64,000 bases of DNA, from assembly GCA_016703745.1 (NCBI GenBank), contig JADJBK010000006.1, forward strand, positions 992,001 through 1,056,000, given 5' to 3'. Below, piece after piece: positions 17,141 through 27,042 of the stretch. The notes under the pieces are model-generated. The model had not been told where the DNA came from, searched no databases, and worked only from the letters and a program-made list of their open reading frames with translations. Every line of letters starts with the position of its first letter. Position 1 is the stretch's first letter. The position numbers and the translations under genes are program-made. The stretch comes from Nitrosomonas sp. GTDB lineage: Bacteria > Pseudomonadota > Gammaproteobacteria > Burkholderiales > Nitrosomonadaceae.

Positions 17141-19309
17141 CTACTGCATGCTTGTTCGGACATAGCCGGGGATACCCTGCTGTAAAACACGTATGGGATT
17201 GGTGCCGATACTCATCAGATCGTTCAATTCCAGTTGCACAAAAATGGTGGTGGAGGTTCTTTGGGTGGCGGTGGTAAAACGATTGGCAACCAGCCGCAGG
17301 GACCAGCAACAGGCGTTATATTCAATGCCCAGTAATCCGGCAAGTAGTTTGTCATCCTTGAGCGAATAATTGGCACTTGCCAGCGCTTGCCATCTTTTCG
17401 TTATTGGCCATTGCGTGGAAATATCCACTTGCTCGAAAATATCACGCGAGAAGCGATAACCCATATTCAGTACCTTGCCCGGTTGCGGATGATAACTGAT
17501 ACCGGCACGTATTTTTTCAGTAAGAAAATTATTCTGATTGAGCTGCACACCTGCATCCGTGAGGATATGCCGAGTAATCCTGCCTGACAGCTCAGCAATA
17601 AAATCCGCGCCAGCTGCCGTTGTCTGAGGGGAAGTCAACGTTAACCGGCGTTCATCAAGACGGACTTTCTGCCCAATAGTGGCGCGAATACGCTCATTCC
17701 CGGTTGAAGATTCAATCAGGCGTGATGTTACCGCCATGGTAATTTCATTGGCGTCATTGATACGATCCTCGCCACTGAATCTTCTTTCTGAAAAAATTTG
17801 CGCAAAACTAAAATCCATCTCGGCCGAATCAAAATTTGGTAAGTTGTTTTGTTCCTTAAAAGGAATGTAAACATAGAACAATCTCGGTTCGAGTGTTTGT
17901 ATATATTTTCCTTGCCATAAATTGACATCACGTTCAAATACCAGGCCACTGTCAAGACTGAGTATGGGCAGAGTGCGATTCAATGCTTTCGTCTCTGTTC
18001 CGGTTGGTGCATTCAGGTTGTATCGCGTGTGGTGCACACCGATACGCGGTTTGATGTATCCCCATGAATTCTGCAAAGGAGCACTGATACTGGGATACAG
18101 GGCCAGGCGTGATCCATCTTGCAGGGTTGGATGAGAAAAATGCGTCCAGTTACCGGTTAAATCGAGATCCAGTCCGTGCACATTGCGCTTCACGGCATTC
18201 AACGTGAGTTGCGGCAACCGCTTGTGTGGCGCAACAATCGTTGCGCGCGGATCCTGCAAGGTCTGAAATTGTTGCATCAGAATATTGAACGCCAGAGAGC
18301 CATCACGCCCCAGCTCACCCAGATAGGAGGCTGTTGCCTGCTGAGGCAAATTGGTACGTGCAGTAAAGGCCACATTCGTTGCCAGATCACGAAAATAATT
18401 GCTATCGGATGCCCGCTCGTAATGCAGCGACCCTGTCCAGCCATTGCCCAGCAATTGGGTATGGTCAAAAGCAACGCCATACCGGGTTTCATTGGTAAGC
18501 AAATCATCCGGCAGAATATCGAACAATAATTGCCCGCCATGGGCTTGCCCCAGATAGCGAAACTCATTATTGAACATCAGACCACGTTTACTCATATAAC
18601 GCGGCGTGATGGTGGCATCATAGTTTGGCGCAATATTCCAGTAAAAGGGCACCGATACCTCTGCGCCACTTCTGACCGTATTGCCAAAGATAGGTGCCAG
18701 CAACCCCGTTTTACGCTGTCCCCCAAAAGAAAAATTCATCCACGGTAAATAAAGAAAAGGCACATCCTTGAAACGGACTGTCACATTGCGCGCCGTTCCT
18801 ACCTTTTTTGTCTTGTCAATTGCCAGATCAGACGAATGAATGTACCAATCGTCATCGCCCACCTGACAAGTCGTATAGCGCGCCTGCTTCAGACGATAAT
18901 GATCGTCCCCCTCCAGGAACAATATTTTGCCCCCCCCTCGTCCACTGCCATCCTTGATGAAATAAAGCGGATCACTCAATTCACCTGTACCGGTCTGCAG
19001 ATTCAATTGCAGCAAGCTCCCCCTCAGAATATCGTCAGAACGATTCAGTGTTGCGTTACCCTGCACCTCCACCGCCTCACTATCCTGAAAATATTTGACA
19101 CGATCCGCCTTCAACTCCAGATCATTCTGGCGCATTTTGACATGACCGCTTGCCTCGATTTCACGACCCGCATAGCCATCAAACCGATCTGCCTCAATAT
19201 AAACCGGCAGCTTGTCTCCTGACTTGAACAACCGGTCTGCTCCCATGGCGGCAACTGGTGCCATTAATAACAACACACACCAGAGAAAAAGGAATTTGTA
19301 TTGGATCAT
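17141..19309 (-). CDS. lptD: LPS-assembly protein LptD
   Basis: Outer-membrane translocon that inserts lipopolysaccharide into the outer leaflet with LptE. I use the ATG at 19309 because it is directly followed by a signal peptide (LFLWCVLLLMAPVAAMGA); the frame is open to 19417 without conserved sequence. The mature protein has an N-terminal LptA-like beta-jellyroll (about 30-150, LPVYIEADRF, GHVKMRQNDLELKAD) and a C-terminal barrel. It has only three cysteines after processing: one in YTTCQVG and a pair in YNACCWSL. E. coli LptD has four. One interdomain disulfide can still form. The length of 722 residues is normal. Confidence 0.95.
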   Translation of the reverse strand: MIQYKFLFLWCVLLLMAPVAAMGADRLFKSGDKLPVYIEADRFDGYAGREIEASGHVKMRQNDLELKADRVKYFQDSEAVEVQGNATLNRSDDILRGSLLQLNLQTGTGELSDPLYFIKDGSGRGGGKILFLEGDDHYRLKQARYTTCQVGDDDWYIHSSDLAIDKTKKVGTARNVTVRFKDVPFLYLPWMNFSFGGQRKTGLLAPIFGNTVRSGAEVSVPFYWNIAPNYDATITPRYMSKRGLMFNNEFRYLGQAHGGQLLFDILPDDLLTNETRYGVAFDHTQLLGNGWTGSLHYERASDSNYFRDLATNVAFTARTNLPQQATASYLGELGRDGSLAFNILMQQFQTLQDPRATIVAPHKRLPQLTLNAVKRNVHGLDLDLTGNWTHFSHPTLQDGSRLALYPSISAPLQNSWGYIKPRIGVHHTRYNLNAPTGTETKALNRTLPILSLDSGLVFERDVNLWQGKYIQTLEPRLFYVYIPFKEQNNLPNFDSAEMDFSFAQIFSERRFSGEDRINDANEITMAVTSRLIESSTGNERIRATIGQKVRLDERRLTLTSPQTTAAGADFIAELSGRITRHILTDAGVQLNQNNFLTEKIRAGISYHPQPGKVLNMGYRFSRDIFEQVDISTQWPITKRWQALASANYSLKDDKLLAGLLGIEYNACCWSLRLVANRFTTATQRTSTTIFVQLELNDLMSIGTNPIRVLQQGIPGYVRTSMQ

Positions 19310-19473
19310 CGAACTTTTATGGGAATTCAACTTTTCAGAGATGACTGGCCTGCCGATCGGGTTTGGTTCAGCCACATAGTGCGTTATGATGCCGGGCTGA
19401 TTACAACACTTCTTCAAACTGGCTTCGATTGTTTTGCTGAATGGCTGCCATTATCCAATAAATTCCTGATCTG

Positions 19474-21411
19474 ATGTCTGATCTCTCTGCTATTTTCTCG
19501 GCACATGGCTTGCTGGCACAAAGTGTGGCGGATTATCGTCCTCGTGAACAACAACGGGAAATGGCGCAAGCCATTTCCAGCGCTATGGCCAACCGCAAGA
19601 CCCTGATTGCCGAGGCAGGAACGGGAACCGGAAAAACGTTTGCTTACCTGGTGCCCGCACTGTTATCCGGTGGCAAAACCATTTTATCCACCGGAACCAA
19701 AACACTGCAGGAGCAGCTTTTTTACCGTGACATTCCCGCAATGCGCGCAGCGTTAAAAATTCCGGCATCACTTGCGTTGCTGAAAGGTCGAGCGAATTAT
19801 ATCTGTCATTACCATCTCGAACACACGCTCACATCCGATCAGGTTTTCTTTTCCAGCCGTCAGGATGCATACTATCTGACGCAGATCGAACGCTATGCCG
19901 CCAACAGCAGTCATGGCGACAAAAGTGGTCTGGATAAAGTACCGGAGCATGCATCGATCTGGCAGCACGTCACCTCCACCCGTGAAAACTGCCTGGGATC
20001 GGATTGCCCCCAATTTAAACAATGCTTTGTCATGGAGGCACGCAAACGTGCCTTGTCCGCAGATCTCATTGTGGTCAACCATCACCTGTTTTTTGCGGAC
20101 ATTATGCTCAAGGATGAAGGTTTATCTGAGCTGCTGCCTGCCTGCGATACAGTCATATTCGATGAGGCGCATCAATTACCTGAAATCGCCAGTCTGTTTT
20201 TTGGTGAATCAGTCAGCACGGGTCAATTATCAGCGCTGGTTCGGGATACGATCATCGAAGCGGCGTTATCTGCTCAGGATTTTACACCGCTACCGGATGC
20301 GGCCAGTGAAGTGGAAAAGGCCGCACTTGATCTTCATTTGACTATAGGCGAGAAAAACACGCGGCTATCTTCTGCTCTGGCAAAACAGCATCAGGGATTC
20401 AATCCGGCTCTGGATAAACTTAAATCTGCCCTGTTGCAACTGAATACATTACTGGAAACCCAGGCAGCCCGATCAAAAGGACTGGAAGGCTGCTGGCAAC
20501 GCGCGCTGACGCTGACCGGCAAAATCGAACATTGGCTGAAACAGGAAAATAATCAGGATCATGTCAGCTGGATCGAATCCTATAGTCAAAGTCTGCAATT
20601 AAATACCACACCGGTATCGATTGCGGAAATGTTCAGCAAGCAGCTTGAAAGCGCAAACCGTGCCTGGATATTTACCTCAGCCACACTATCGGTTAAAGGT
20701 AATTTTTCTCACTACCAGCAGGTTATGGGATTAAGTAAAGCTGAAACCATGGTTTGGGAAAGTCCATTTGATTTCCCGAACCAAGCTCTACTGTATGTAC
20801 CTACCCAGTTACCCGATCCTAATGACAGCACCTATACTGCAAGCATGATTACCGCCGCCTTGCCAGTCATCGAAGCCAACCAGGGGCGCACCTTCTTTTT
20901 ATGTACCAGTCTGCGCGCCATGCAGCAGGTTTATGAGTTACTACAGGCAGCGTTCACAGACAAGCAGCTTGAACTGCCCCTGTTGTTGCAGGGGCAGGAA
21001 ACCCGATCCGCGATGCTGGAACGTTTTCGTCAATTGGGAAACGCAGTCCTGATTGGCAGTCAGTCATTCTGGGAAGGAGTGGATGTTCGCGGACGCGCCC
21101 TGTCTCTGGTCATCATCGATCGACTCCCCTTTGCCTCACTCGAGGATCCGGTATTATCCGCGCGTATCGATCAGTACCGGAAAACAGGGAGAAATGCCTT
21201 CATGGAATATCAGTTACCCCACGCAATTATCAGTCTGAAGCAGGGAGCAGGGCGTTTGATCCGCGATGAAACTGACCGGGGCGTATTGATGATCTGCGAT
21301 CCACGTTTAATATCCAGACCTTACGGAAGACGAATCTGGCAAAGCCTGCCGCCAATGAAACGGACACGTGATCCGCAAACAGTTACCGATTTCATTAAAA
21401 CGACTCCTTAA
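19474..21411 (+). CDS. yoaA: DinG/YoaA-type XPD-like DNA helicase
   Basis: Superfamily 2, Rad3/XPD-type 5'-3' DNA helicase with an iron-sulfur cluster. Walker A lies at about residues 46-54 (EAGTGTGKT) and the DEAH box in IFDEAHQLPE. Between them are four cysteines spaced as an Fe-S domain: CHYHLEHT, CLGSDCP and QCFVMEARKRA. Helicase C motifs include IGSQSFWEGVDVRG and QGAGRLIRDETDRG. The 645-residue length fits YoaA better than DinG (about 715). It probably acts in repair or replication-fork processing. It is divergent from lptD across about 165 bp. Confidence 0.92.
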   Translation: MSDLSAIFSAHGLLAQSVADYRPREQQREMAQAISSAMANRKTLIAEAGTGTGKTFAYLVPALLSGGKTILSTGTKTLQEQLFYRDIPAMRAALKIPASLALLKGRANYICHYHLEHTLTSDQVFFSSRQDAYYLTQIERYAANSSHGDKSGLDKVPEHASIWQHVTSTRENCLGSDCPQFKQCFVMEARKRALSADLIVVNHHLFFADIMLKDEGLSELLPACDTVIFDEAHQLPEIASLFFGESVSTGQLSALVRDTIIEAALSAQDFTPLPDAASEVEKAALDLHLTIGEKNTRLSSALAKQHQGFNPALDKLKSALLQLNTLLETQAARSKGLEGCWQRALTLTGKIEHWLKQENNQDHVSWIESYSQSLQLNTTPVSIAEMFSKQLESANRAWIFTSATLSVKGNFSHYQQVMGLSKAETMVWESPFDFPNQALLYVPTQLPDPNDSTYTASMITAALPVIEANQGRTFFLCTSLRAMQQVYELLQAAFTDKQLELPLLLQGQETRSAMLERFRQLGNAVLIGSQSFWEGVDVRGRALSLVIIDRLPFASLEDPVLSARIDQYRKTGRNAFMEYQLPHAIISLKQGAGRLIRDETDRGVLMICDPRLISRPYGRRIWQSLPPMKRTRDPQTVTDFIKTTP

Positions 21412-21535
21412 AACAAACAGTTACGCAATCTGGAGGAGTGAGCCGGCTAGCGGAATACACCAACCGGCCATGCACTTACAGCAAGGCTGAGCCACCGCTC
21501 ATCAGCGGCCTGATTATGTATAAGCCCAATCTGCT

Positions 21536-21886
21536 TTAGCAGCAGCCACCGCAACAGCTCGATTCTTCCACGGCCTCTTCCAGAGGAATTCCTGCCCAAC
21601 GGGCAAGTTCACCACGCTGCGGGTAACGACCCGCCAGTGCCACTTCACCGTCCACCAGTATTAATGGCAGGGCTTCCGCACCAGAGCGTTGCAGAAAAGC
21701 CTTCACGGTTGAATTATCTTCAAAAACCATGGGGTGTTGTCCCAGATCAAAACGTTCGATTGCCACATCATGTTGTCTGACCCAATCCACATCAGCGGAA
21801 AAACCGGTCGACGCCTGATCAACATCGGAGCCACACCCTCCTGAACTACAGCATGAAGCAGGATCGAATATATGAATAGTTGCCAT
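21536..21886 (-). CDS. arsD: ArsD-like arsenic metallochaperone/repressor, orphan
   Basis: A 116-residue thioredoxin-fold protein of the ArsD family, known to deliver arsenite to the ArsA ATPase and to act as a weak repressor. The diagnostic N-terminal vicinal cysteines are present (FDPASCCSSGGCG), as is the C-terminal cluster SSCCGGCC. GGAG lies 8 bp before the ATG at 21886. No arsA, arsB, arsC or arsR is within the window, so it lacks the usual operon partners. It is preceded by a long AT-rich intergenic region and is convergent with the helicase gene. Confidence 0.9.
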   Translation of the reverse strand: MATIHIFDPASCCSSGGCGSDVDQASTGFSADVDWVRQHDVAIERFDLGQHPMVFEDNSTVKAFLQRSGAEALPLILVDGEVALAGRYPQRGELARWAGIPLEEAVEESSCCGGCC

Positions 21887-22371
21887 TCTAATTCTCCAAT
21901 AAAGTTAAGGTTTTCAAGTTGCGTTACAATTTTAGTCACGGAATTCGGGATGATCTTACCATTCTTGCTATGGAATCCGGGAAGGATTTTAGATGAAACG
22001 AACAGAATGACAACAGGAAGTCAGGAAGATAACATTTGATTTGCAGAAGTACATTCCGAATCCGCATGCTTTTCTACCGCTCAGACTCAAGTTTTGTAAA
22101 TTCCCGACCGTTTGTCGATTTATTTAACACTTCTACGGATTCCTCGGGTCTTCTACTGAAAGCCTTTATATCCGATATTTTCCTTCATATTCAAGAGCCA
22201 TTCCTGACTCTCATCAAGAGCAAAGCTTCCAATTCGAGCTGACAAAAATGTCGGAATTTTTTACACATCTCACATTGTCTACGAATTTTCATCAGCACTT
22301 CAAATCAAACAAACAGGTTAAATTAATATATCTAAAAATATGGCATGAAATGTGCTAAATATTAAATTGAG
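21887..22371. other. AT-rich intergenic region with no gene found
   Basis: Between arsD and the tRNA-Asn promoter. Both strands were read. A 68-codon plus-strand frame at 22036-22242 lacks a ribosome-binding site and any recognisable motif, so I do not call it. The part next to arsD presumably holds the arsD promoter, but no convincing -35/-10 pair or ArsR-type operator was found. Confidence 0.5.
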
Positions 22372-22400
22372 TTGACCAAAACAGGTTAACAAGCTAATAT
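22372..22400 (+). promoter_or_regulatory. Sigma-70 promoter of tRNA-Asn
   Basis: TTGACC at 22372-22377 and TAATAT at 22395-22400 are separated by exactly 17 bp. Transcription would begin near 22407, about 24 nt before the mature tRNA 5' end. The sequence CCCGACTC just after the -10 box is GC-rich, like the discriminator region expected for a stringently controlled stable-RNA promoter. Confidence 0.8.
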
Positions 22401-22430
22401 CCCGACTCATTCAAATTGCCTCCTTCCTAT

Positions 22431-22506
22431 TCCCCGATAGCTCAGTTGGTAGAGCGACGGACTGTTAATCCGCAGGTCCCAGGTTCGAGCCCTGGTCGGG
22501 GAGCCA
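22431..22506 (+). tRNA. tRNA-Asn (GTT)
   Basis: Complete cloverleaf of 76 nt. The acceptor stem TCCCCGA pairs with TCGGGGA, the discriminator is G, and CCA is encoded (22504-22506). The D-arm is GCTCAGTTGGTAGAGC, the anticodon arm CGGACTGTTAATCCG with GTT at 22464-22466, and the T-arm has the GTTCGAG loop. All stems are fully paired. Confidence 0.98.
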
Positions 22507-22895
22507 ATTTATTATTCCGTTGCAGCAATAAGTATTACCCGGATTACTCCGTTGATTACCCAGCACATCCGCGACAACGCATACGCTTCGCTGGATCAGG
22601 TCGCTGACTCGTTTTGGCTTTATCATCTCAGACAACCCGCCCCCTGCTACGTCGTAATCCATGGATTTGACTAACCCGGTTTCCCCTCGGTCAGAATGAA
22701 GTTACTTCCACCTTATATCGATAAGCATTGCCGGTTATCCTGCCAACTGTAGAAATACCACGGTATGATAAATAACTTCAACATCATTTTTTGGCAAACC
22801 TGCCATGAAGTAATCAGGATGATGCTGGGCAGTCAATTTTCCACACGAAACCGCATGAGGAATTTCTGGAAACATCCATCATACTGGAGATATCT
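22507..22895. other. Intergenic region downstream of tRNA-Asn
   Basis: No credible gene on either strand. A minus-strand frame overlapping the tRNA and a short plus-strand open segment near 22560-22670 have no start signal or recognisable motif. A good Shine-Dalgarno (GGAG at about 22885) close to the end belongs to the following DUF4139 gene. No direct repeat of the tRNA 3' end, which would mark an integrated island, was seen in this stretch. Confidence 0.5.
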
Positions 22896-24335
22896 ATGAT
22901 GAAATATTTGCAACTTGCTTTTTTTGCTACCGTTTTTTTTACTGTGGCAAATCTGTGTTTTGCCACAAATTTAGCAGAAAAGACAAGTACACACCGGGAT
23001 CAAGGCAAGGTGATGCTAACGATTTACAATGAGAATCTCGCACTGATCAAAGAGAAACGCACAATCCAGCTCGATCAGGGTGAAAATCGGCTGGCATGGC
23101 GGGAAGTATCGGCGCAAATGCGCCCGGAAACTGCGTTGCTGCGCAATCTAACGTCTTCAGCAAATTTAAGCTTAACAGAGCAAAATTTTGATTTTGATCT
23201 GTTAACGCCGCAAAAGCTGCTAGAAAAATATCTGGGCAAAAGCGTTGCTATTATTCGTACCAATGCCGCTACGGGTGAAGAAACACGCGAAGATGCGACG
23301 GTGCTTGCCACCAGCCAGGGAGTCGTACTCAAATTCGCTGATCGCATCGAAACCGGCCTGCCGGGGCGGATTGCCTTTCCGGATGTGCCGAGCCATTTGC
23401 GCGATCAACCCACACTATCACTACTACTCACTACTTCACTGGCAGGCAGTCATGATCTGGAATTGTCATATCTGACCTCGGGTCTGTCCTGGCGGGCGGA
23501 TTATGTGGCTGAACTCAATGCCGATGACAGTCTTCTGGCAATAAACGGTCTGGTGACTTTGGTCAATCACAGCGGGATTGCCTATGAGAATGCACAGCTG
23601 CAGCTGGTTGCCGGGGAGATTAATCAGGTTCAGCCTGATCCACCGCATCGAGCAAAATCCATGGCAATTGCCAGCATGATGGAAATGGCACCTGCGATGG
23701 AGCGAGAATCCCTGTTTGCCTATCACCTCTATAGTCTGCCGAGCGCAACCACGCTTGCAGACAATCAAACCAAGCAGGTGGGTTTGCTGTCAGCCAATGG
23801 TATTGCGATTGACAAGGAATACTGGCTTCGAGGCGAGGAGTATTATTTTTCTGGAAAATATGGTGAGATCGGGCGTAAATTGCACCCGGCTGTCTCGATC
23901 AATTTTGATAACAAGGGAAAAGGATTGGGTATTCCGCTCCCTAAGGGCATCATCCGTACATACAAACGGGATTCACGAGGTCACGCACAATTTGTCGGCG
24001 AGGATCGCATCGGGCATACTGCAAAAAATGAACGGGTTAGTCTGCACCTGGGTAATGCATTCGATATTACCGCCGACAAAATTCAAACTGAATTCCGTCA
24101 GCTGGCCTCGGCGCCACAAAGCCACATTGAAACAGCCTATCAGATTCGGATTCGCAATGCCCTCGATGAAGCGGTCGCCATACAGGTACAGGAACCGATC
24201 CCGGGTGACTGGACCATGATCGAAACCTCCCTGCCCCACACTCAACCGGCTGCCAATCTGGCACAATGGCGGATTGATGTCCCTGCCAATCAAGAAACAG
24301 TTTTAAGCTATCGTGTCCGTGTTCGTTTTTTTTAA
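22896..24335 (+). CDS. DUF4139 domain-containing exported protein
   Basis: A 479-residue protein with an N-terminal signal peptide (LAFFATVFFTVANLCFA). The remainder matches the DUF4139/DUF4140 type: an early strand VMLTIYNENLALIKEKRTI, then SGLSWRADYVAELNADD, and a C-terminal beta-rich part with IRIRNALDEAVAIQVQEPIPGDW. Homologues are widespread in proteobacteria with no defined biochemical role; a periplasmic beta-sandwich protein is the reasonable reading. GGAGATATCT precedes the ATG. It is followed 26 bp later by nadK. Confidence 0.85.
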   Translation: MMKYLQLAFFATVFFTVANLCFATNLAEKTSTHRDQGKVMLTIYNENLALIKEKRTIQLDQGENRLAWREVSAQMRPETALLRNLTSSANLSLTEQNFDFDLLTPQKLLEKYLGKSVAIIRTNAATGEETREDATVLATSQGVVLKFADRIETGLPGRIAFPDVPSHLRDQPTLSLLLTTSLAGSHDLELSYLTSGLSWRADYVAELNADDSLLAINGLVTLVNHSGIAYENAQLQLVAGEINQVQPDPPHRAKSMAIASMMEMAPAMERESLFAYHLYSLPSATTLADNQTKQVGLLSANGIAIDKEYWLRGEEYYFSGKYGEIGRKLHPAVSINFDNKGKGLGIPLPKGIIRTYKRDSRGHAQFVGEDRIGHTAKNERVSLHLGNAFDITADKIQTEFRQLASAPQSHIETAYQIRIRNALDEAVAIQVQEPIPGDWTMIETSLPHTQPAANLAQWRIDVPANQETVLSYRVRVRFF

Positions 24336-24361
24336 TATTAACTGACGGATCACTCCGGAAG

Positions 24362-25252
24362 ATGACCGCATTTTTCAAGACTATCGCATTAATCGGTAAA
24401 TATAAAAACCGTGATATTACCGCGCCGCTTCTCGGTCTCGCGCGGCAGCTTGCCGGACAGGGATTCAATATAGTGCTGGATGCATTGACAGTCATCGAGA
24501 TAGAAAAAGTTGAATTTCCCGTTTTGACACTGAATGAAATTGGCCAGCAGGCAGACCTGGCCATTGTGCTGGGGGGCGACGGCACCATGCTGAATATTGC
24601 ACGCACACTGGTTGACTACAATGTACCACTGGTGGGCATCAATCAGGGTCGGCTCGGATTTTTGACTGATCTCACGATTGATACCATGCAGGCCACGCTC
24701 AGCGCGATGCTAACCGGTCAATTCATTGTGGAAAACCGTATGCTGCTGGCAGCAGAAGTGTCTCGCGAGACGGAAATCGTGTTTAAGGAGCTGGCGTTCA
24801 ACGATGTGGTGCTGCATCGAGGAATAAGCAGCGGCATGATTGAGTTCGAGGTACTGATCGACAATGAGTATGGATATGCTTTGCGTTCCGACGGGCTGAT
24901 CGTGGCCACCCCAACCGGATCAACAGCGTATGCTCTGTCTTCTGGCGGGCCAATCCTGCATCCTAAACTGGATCTGATGGCGCTGGTGCCGGTTTGTCCA
25001 CACACACTAAGTAATCGTCCCATCGTAGTAGGCGGAGATGCCGTGGTCAAGATCAAACTGCATGGCGCGACTGAAACCAAAATTTATGCCGATAGCCACT
25101 CATGGTTTGATCTCGGTGAGCAGGATCAGATTGTCATCCGGCGCCATCCAAAGACCATCAGAATATTACACTCTACCCATCACAGCTATTACCGGATGCT
25201 GCGTGAAAAACTGGGCTGGAGTGGAATCCTGCAACACAATAACATCGAATAG
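24362..25252 (+). CDS. nadK: NAD kinase
   Basis: Phosphorylates NAD to NADP using ATP. The 296-residue chain has the GGDGTMLN motif with the catalytic aspartate, the VPLVGINQGRLGFLTD strand, and the signature PTGSTAYALSSGGPI, all diagnostic for the family. It lies 5 bp before recN, a common nadK-recN pairing that suggests co-transcription. Confidence 0.97.
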   Translation: MTAFFKTIALIGKYKNRDITAPLLGLARQLAGQGFNIVLDALTVIEIEKVEFPVLTLNEIGQQADLAIVLGGDGTMLNIARTLVDYNVPLVGINQGRLGFLTDLTIDTMQATLSAMLTGQFIVENRMLLAAEVSRETEIVFKELAFNDVVLHRGISSGMIEFEVLIDNEYGYALRSDGLIVATPTGSTAYALSSGGPILHPKLDLMALVPVCPHTLSNRPIVVGGDAVVKIKLHGATETKIYADSHSWFDLGEQDQIVIRRHPKTIRILHSTHHSYYRMLREKLGWSGILQHNNIE

Positions 25253-25257
25253 CTATC

Positions 25258-26937
25258 ATGTTGCTTCACTTGTCCATTCGTGATTATGTATTGATCGACG
25301 AGATCAAGCTCGACTTTCAATCCGGGTTTACGGTACTGACCGGTGAAACCGGTGCAGGAAAGTCCATCCTGATCGATGCGCTGGAACTGCTGCTGGGTGG
25401 ACGTGCAGATGTGCAGCGTATTCGACATGGCTGCGAGCGGGCGGAAATCAGTGCGGAATTTGATATCCGTAACCTCCCTCCTTTGCAGCAATGGTTGCAG
25501 GAAAATGCACTGGATGATCAGGCAGGCAGTTGCTTGCTGCGCAGAGTCATCGATACCAGCGGCCGTTCCCGTAATTTCATCAATGGCATGCCGGGCACCT
25601 TGCAGCAACTGCGCACGGCAGGCGAGTGGCTGATCGATATTCACGGTCAACATGCACACCAAACCTTGCTGCGCATCCCGCAACAAGCAGAATTGCTGGA
25701 TGGCTGGGCCGGTGAAACCAGGCTTGTAAAGCAAGTTGCCAGCGCTTATCAGCATTGGCAAATCGTGCGTCAGCAGCGGCTTGACTGGGAGAGGAACAGC
25801 AGCCGCGACGCCGGGGAGCGGGAGCAGTTGACGTGGCAGGTCAAGGAACTATCCGATCTCAATTTTTCAGTTGAAGACTGGCAGAGGCTGCAAGGAGATC
25901 ATAACCGTCTGGCGCATACGGCAAAACTACTGGAAGCCGCTCAGTTTTCCCTCGAATCGCTGTCGGAAAATGAAATGGCCGCTCTCACGCAAATTGATCG
26001 CGTCAGTACCCGTCTGCATTCCGTAATTGAGATTGACAGCACGCTTGCGCCGATCAGCGAACAACTGCAATCGATAGAAGCGCAGCTACAGGACGTCATT
26101 TATGAACTCAGACATTATCAGCAGCACCTGGATCTTGATCCGCAGCGCCTGGAAGCGATCGAAGCGCGCCTTCTGGCCATACATGGCGTCAGCAGAAAAT
26201 ATCGCGTCCATCCGGAGGAACTGCCGGAATTGCTGGCGGCCGCCACGCAGCAGCTGACTAACCTGGAAATCCGGGCAGATGGGACTGCGCTGGCAGATGC
26301 CGAACAGGTTGCCCAGCAGGAATATACGCAGCTTGCGCAACAACTGAGTGATAAACGACACGAGGCTGCAACCAGTCTGGCCAGACGGGTAACCGAAAAC
26401 ATGCAAATGCTGGCGATGGAAGGTGGCCGTTTTCAGGTGGCGTTGCACCCGGTGACACCCGGCAATCAATCTGGTCTGGAACAAATTGAATTTCAGGTAT
26501 CCGCACATAAAGACATGCCATTGCGGCCATTGCACAAGGTAGCCTCCGGTGGAGAATTATCACGAATTGGTCTGGCTATCCAGGTTATCGCCAGCCAGGC
26601 TGGAATGGCACCTACGCTGATTTTTGATGAGGTCGATGCCGGTATAGGCGGTAGCGTTGCAGAAAAAATTGGAAAATTACTCAAAGTTTTGGGAGAAACG
26701 CGACAGGTTCTGTGCATCACGCATCTGCCGCAGGTAGCGGCAATGGGTGATCATCACTGGCAGGTATCCAAAAAAAATGGGCAACAGGCTGATCAGACAC
26801 TGATCAGTCGAATTCATCATCTTGATCAGGCTGGAAGAATCGACGAGATTGCGCGAATGCTCGGAGGTGAAAAACTCACTGCCACCACACGCAAGCACGC
26901 CAAGGAGATGCTTGGCGATCATGCTGCACTCAAATAG
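25258..26937 (+). CDS. recN: DNA repair protein RecN
   Basis: SMC-like ATPase that acts in double-strand break repair. Walker A GETGAGKSIL lies near residue 30. A central coiled-coil arm (about 155-370) contains many leucine/glutamine heptads. The C-terminal half has the ABC signature ASGGELSRIGLAIQV and Walker B TLIFDEVDAGIGG, followed by THLPQVAAMGDHHW. The length of 559 is typical. The start is directly after nadK; no LexA-type operator was identified in front. Confidence 0.97.
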   Translation: MLLHLSIRDYVLIDEIKLDFQSGFTVLTGETGAGKSILIDALELLLGGRADVQRIRHGCERAEISAEFDIRNLPPLQQWLQENALDDQAGSCLLRRVIDTSGRSRNFINGMPGTLQQLRTAGEWLIDIHGQHAHQTLLRIPQQAELLDGWAGETRLVKQVASAYQHWQIVRQQRLDWERNSSRDAGEREQLTWQVKELSDLNFSVEDWQRLQGDHNRLAHTAKLLEAAQFSLESLSENEMAALTQIDRVSTRLHSVIEIDSTLAPISEQLQSIEAQLQDVIYELRHYQQHLDLDPQRLEAIEARLLAIHGVSRKYRVHPEELPELLAAATQQLTNLEIRADGTALADAEQVAQQEYTQLAQQLSDKRHEAATSLARRVTENMQMLAMEGGRFQVALHPVTPGNQSGLEQIEFQVSAHKDMPLRPLHKVASGGELSRIGLAIQVIASQAGMAPTLIFDEVDAGIGGSVAEKIGKLLKVLGETRQVLCITHLPQVAAMGDHHWQVSKKNGQQADQTLISRIHHLDQAGRIDEIARMLGGEKLTATTRKHAKEMLGDHAALK

Positions 26938-27042
26938 GCTAAATTTTCGTAACTACTCGCCTCCCATATTTAAAAAAACACCTGACAGGCTTCTGGGTGA
27001 GAAAAATTCAATTTTGTACCTCACAGCCAAATCTGAAAACCC

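Noticed and set aside
22036..22242. 68-codon plus-strand frame between arsD and tRNA-Asn
   Set aside because: No Shine-Dalgarno and a composition like the surrounding AT-rich DNA.
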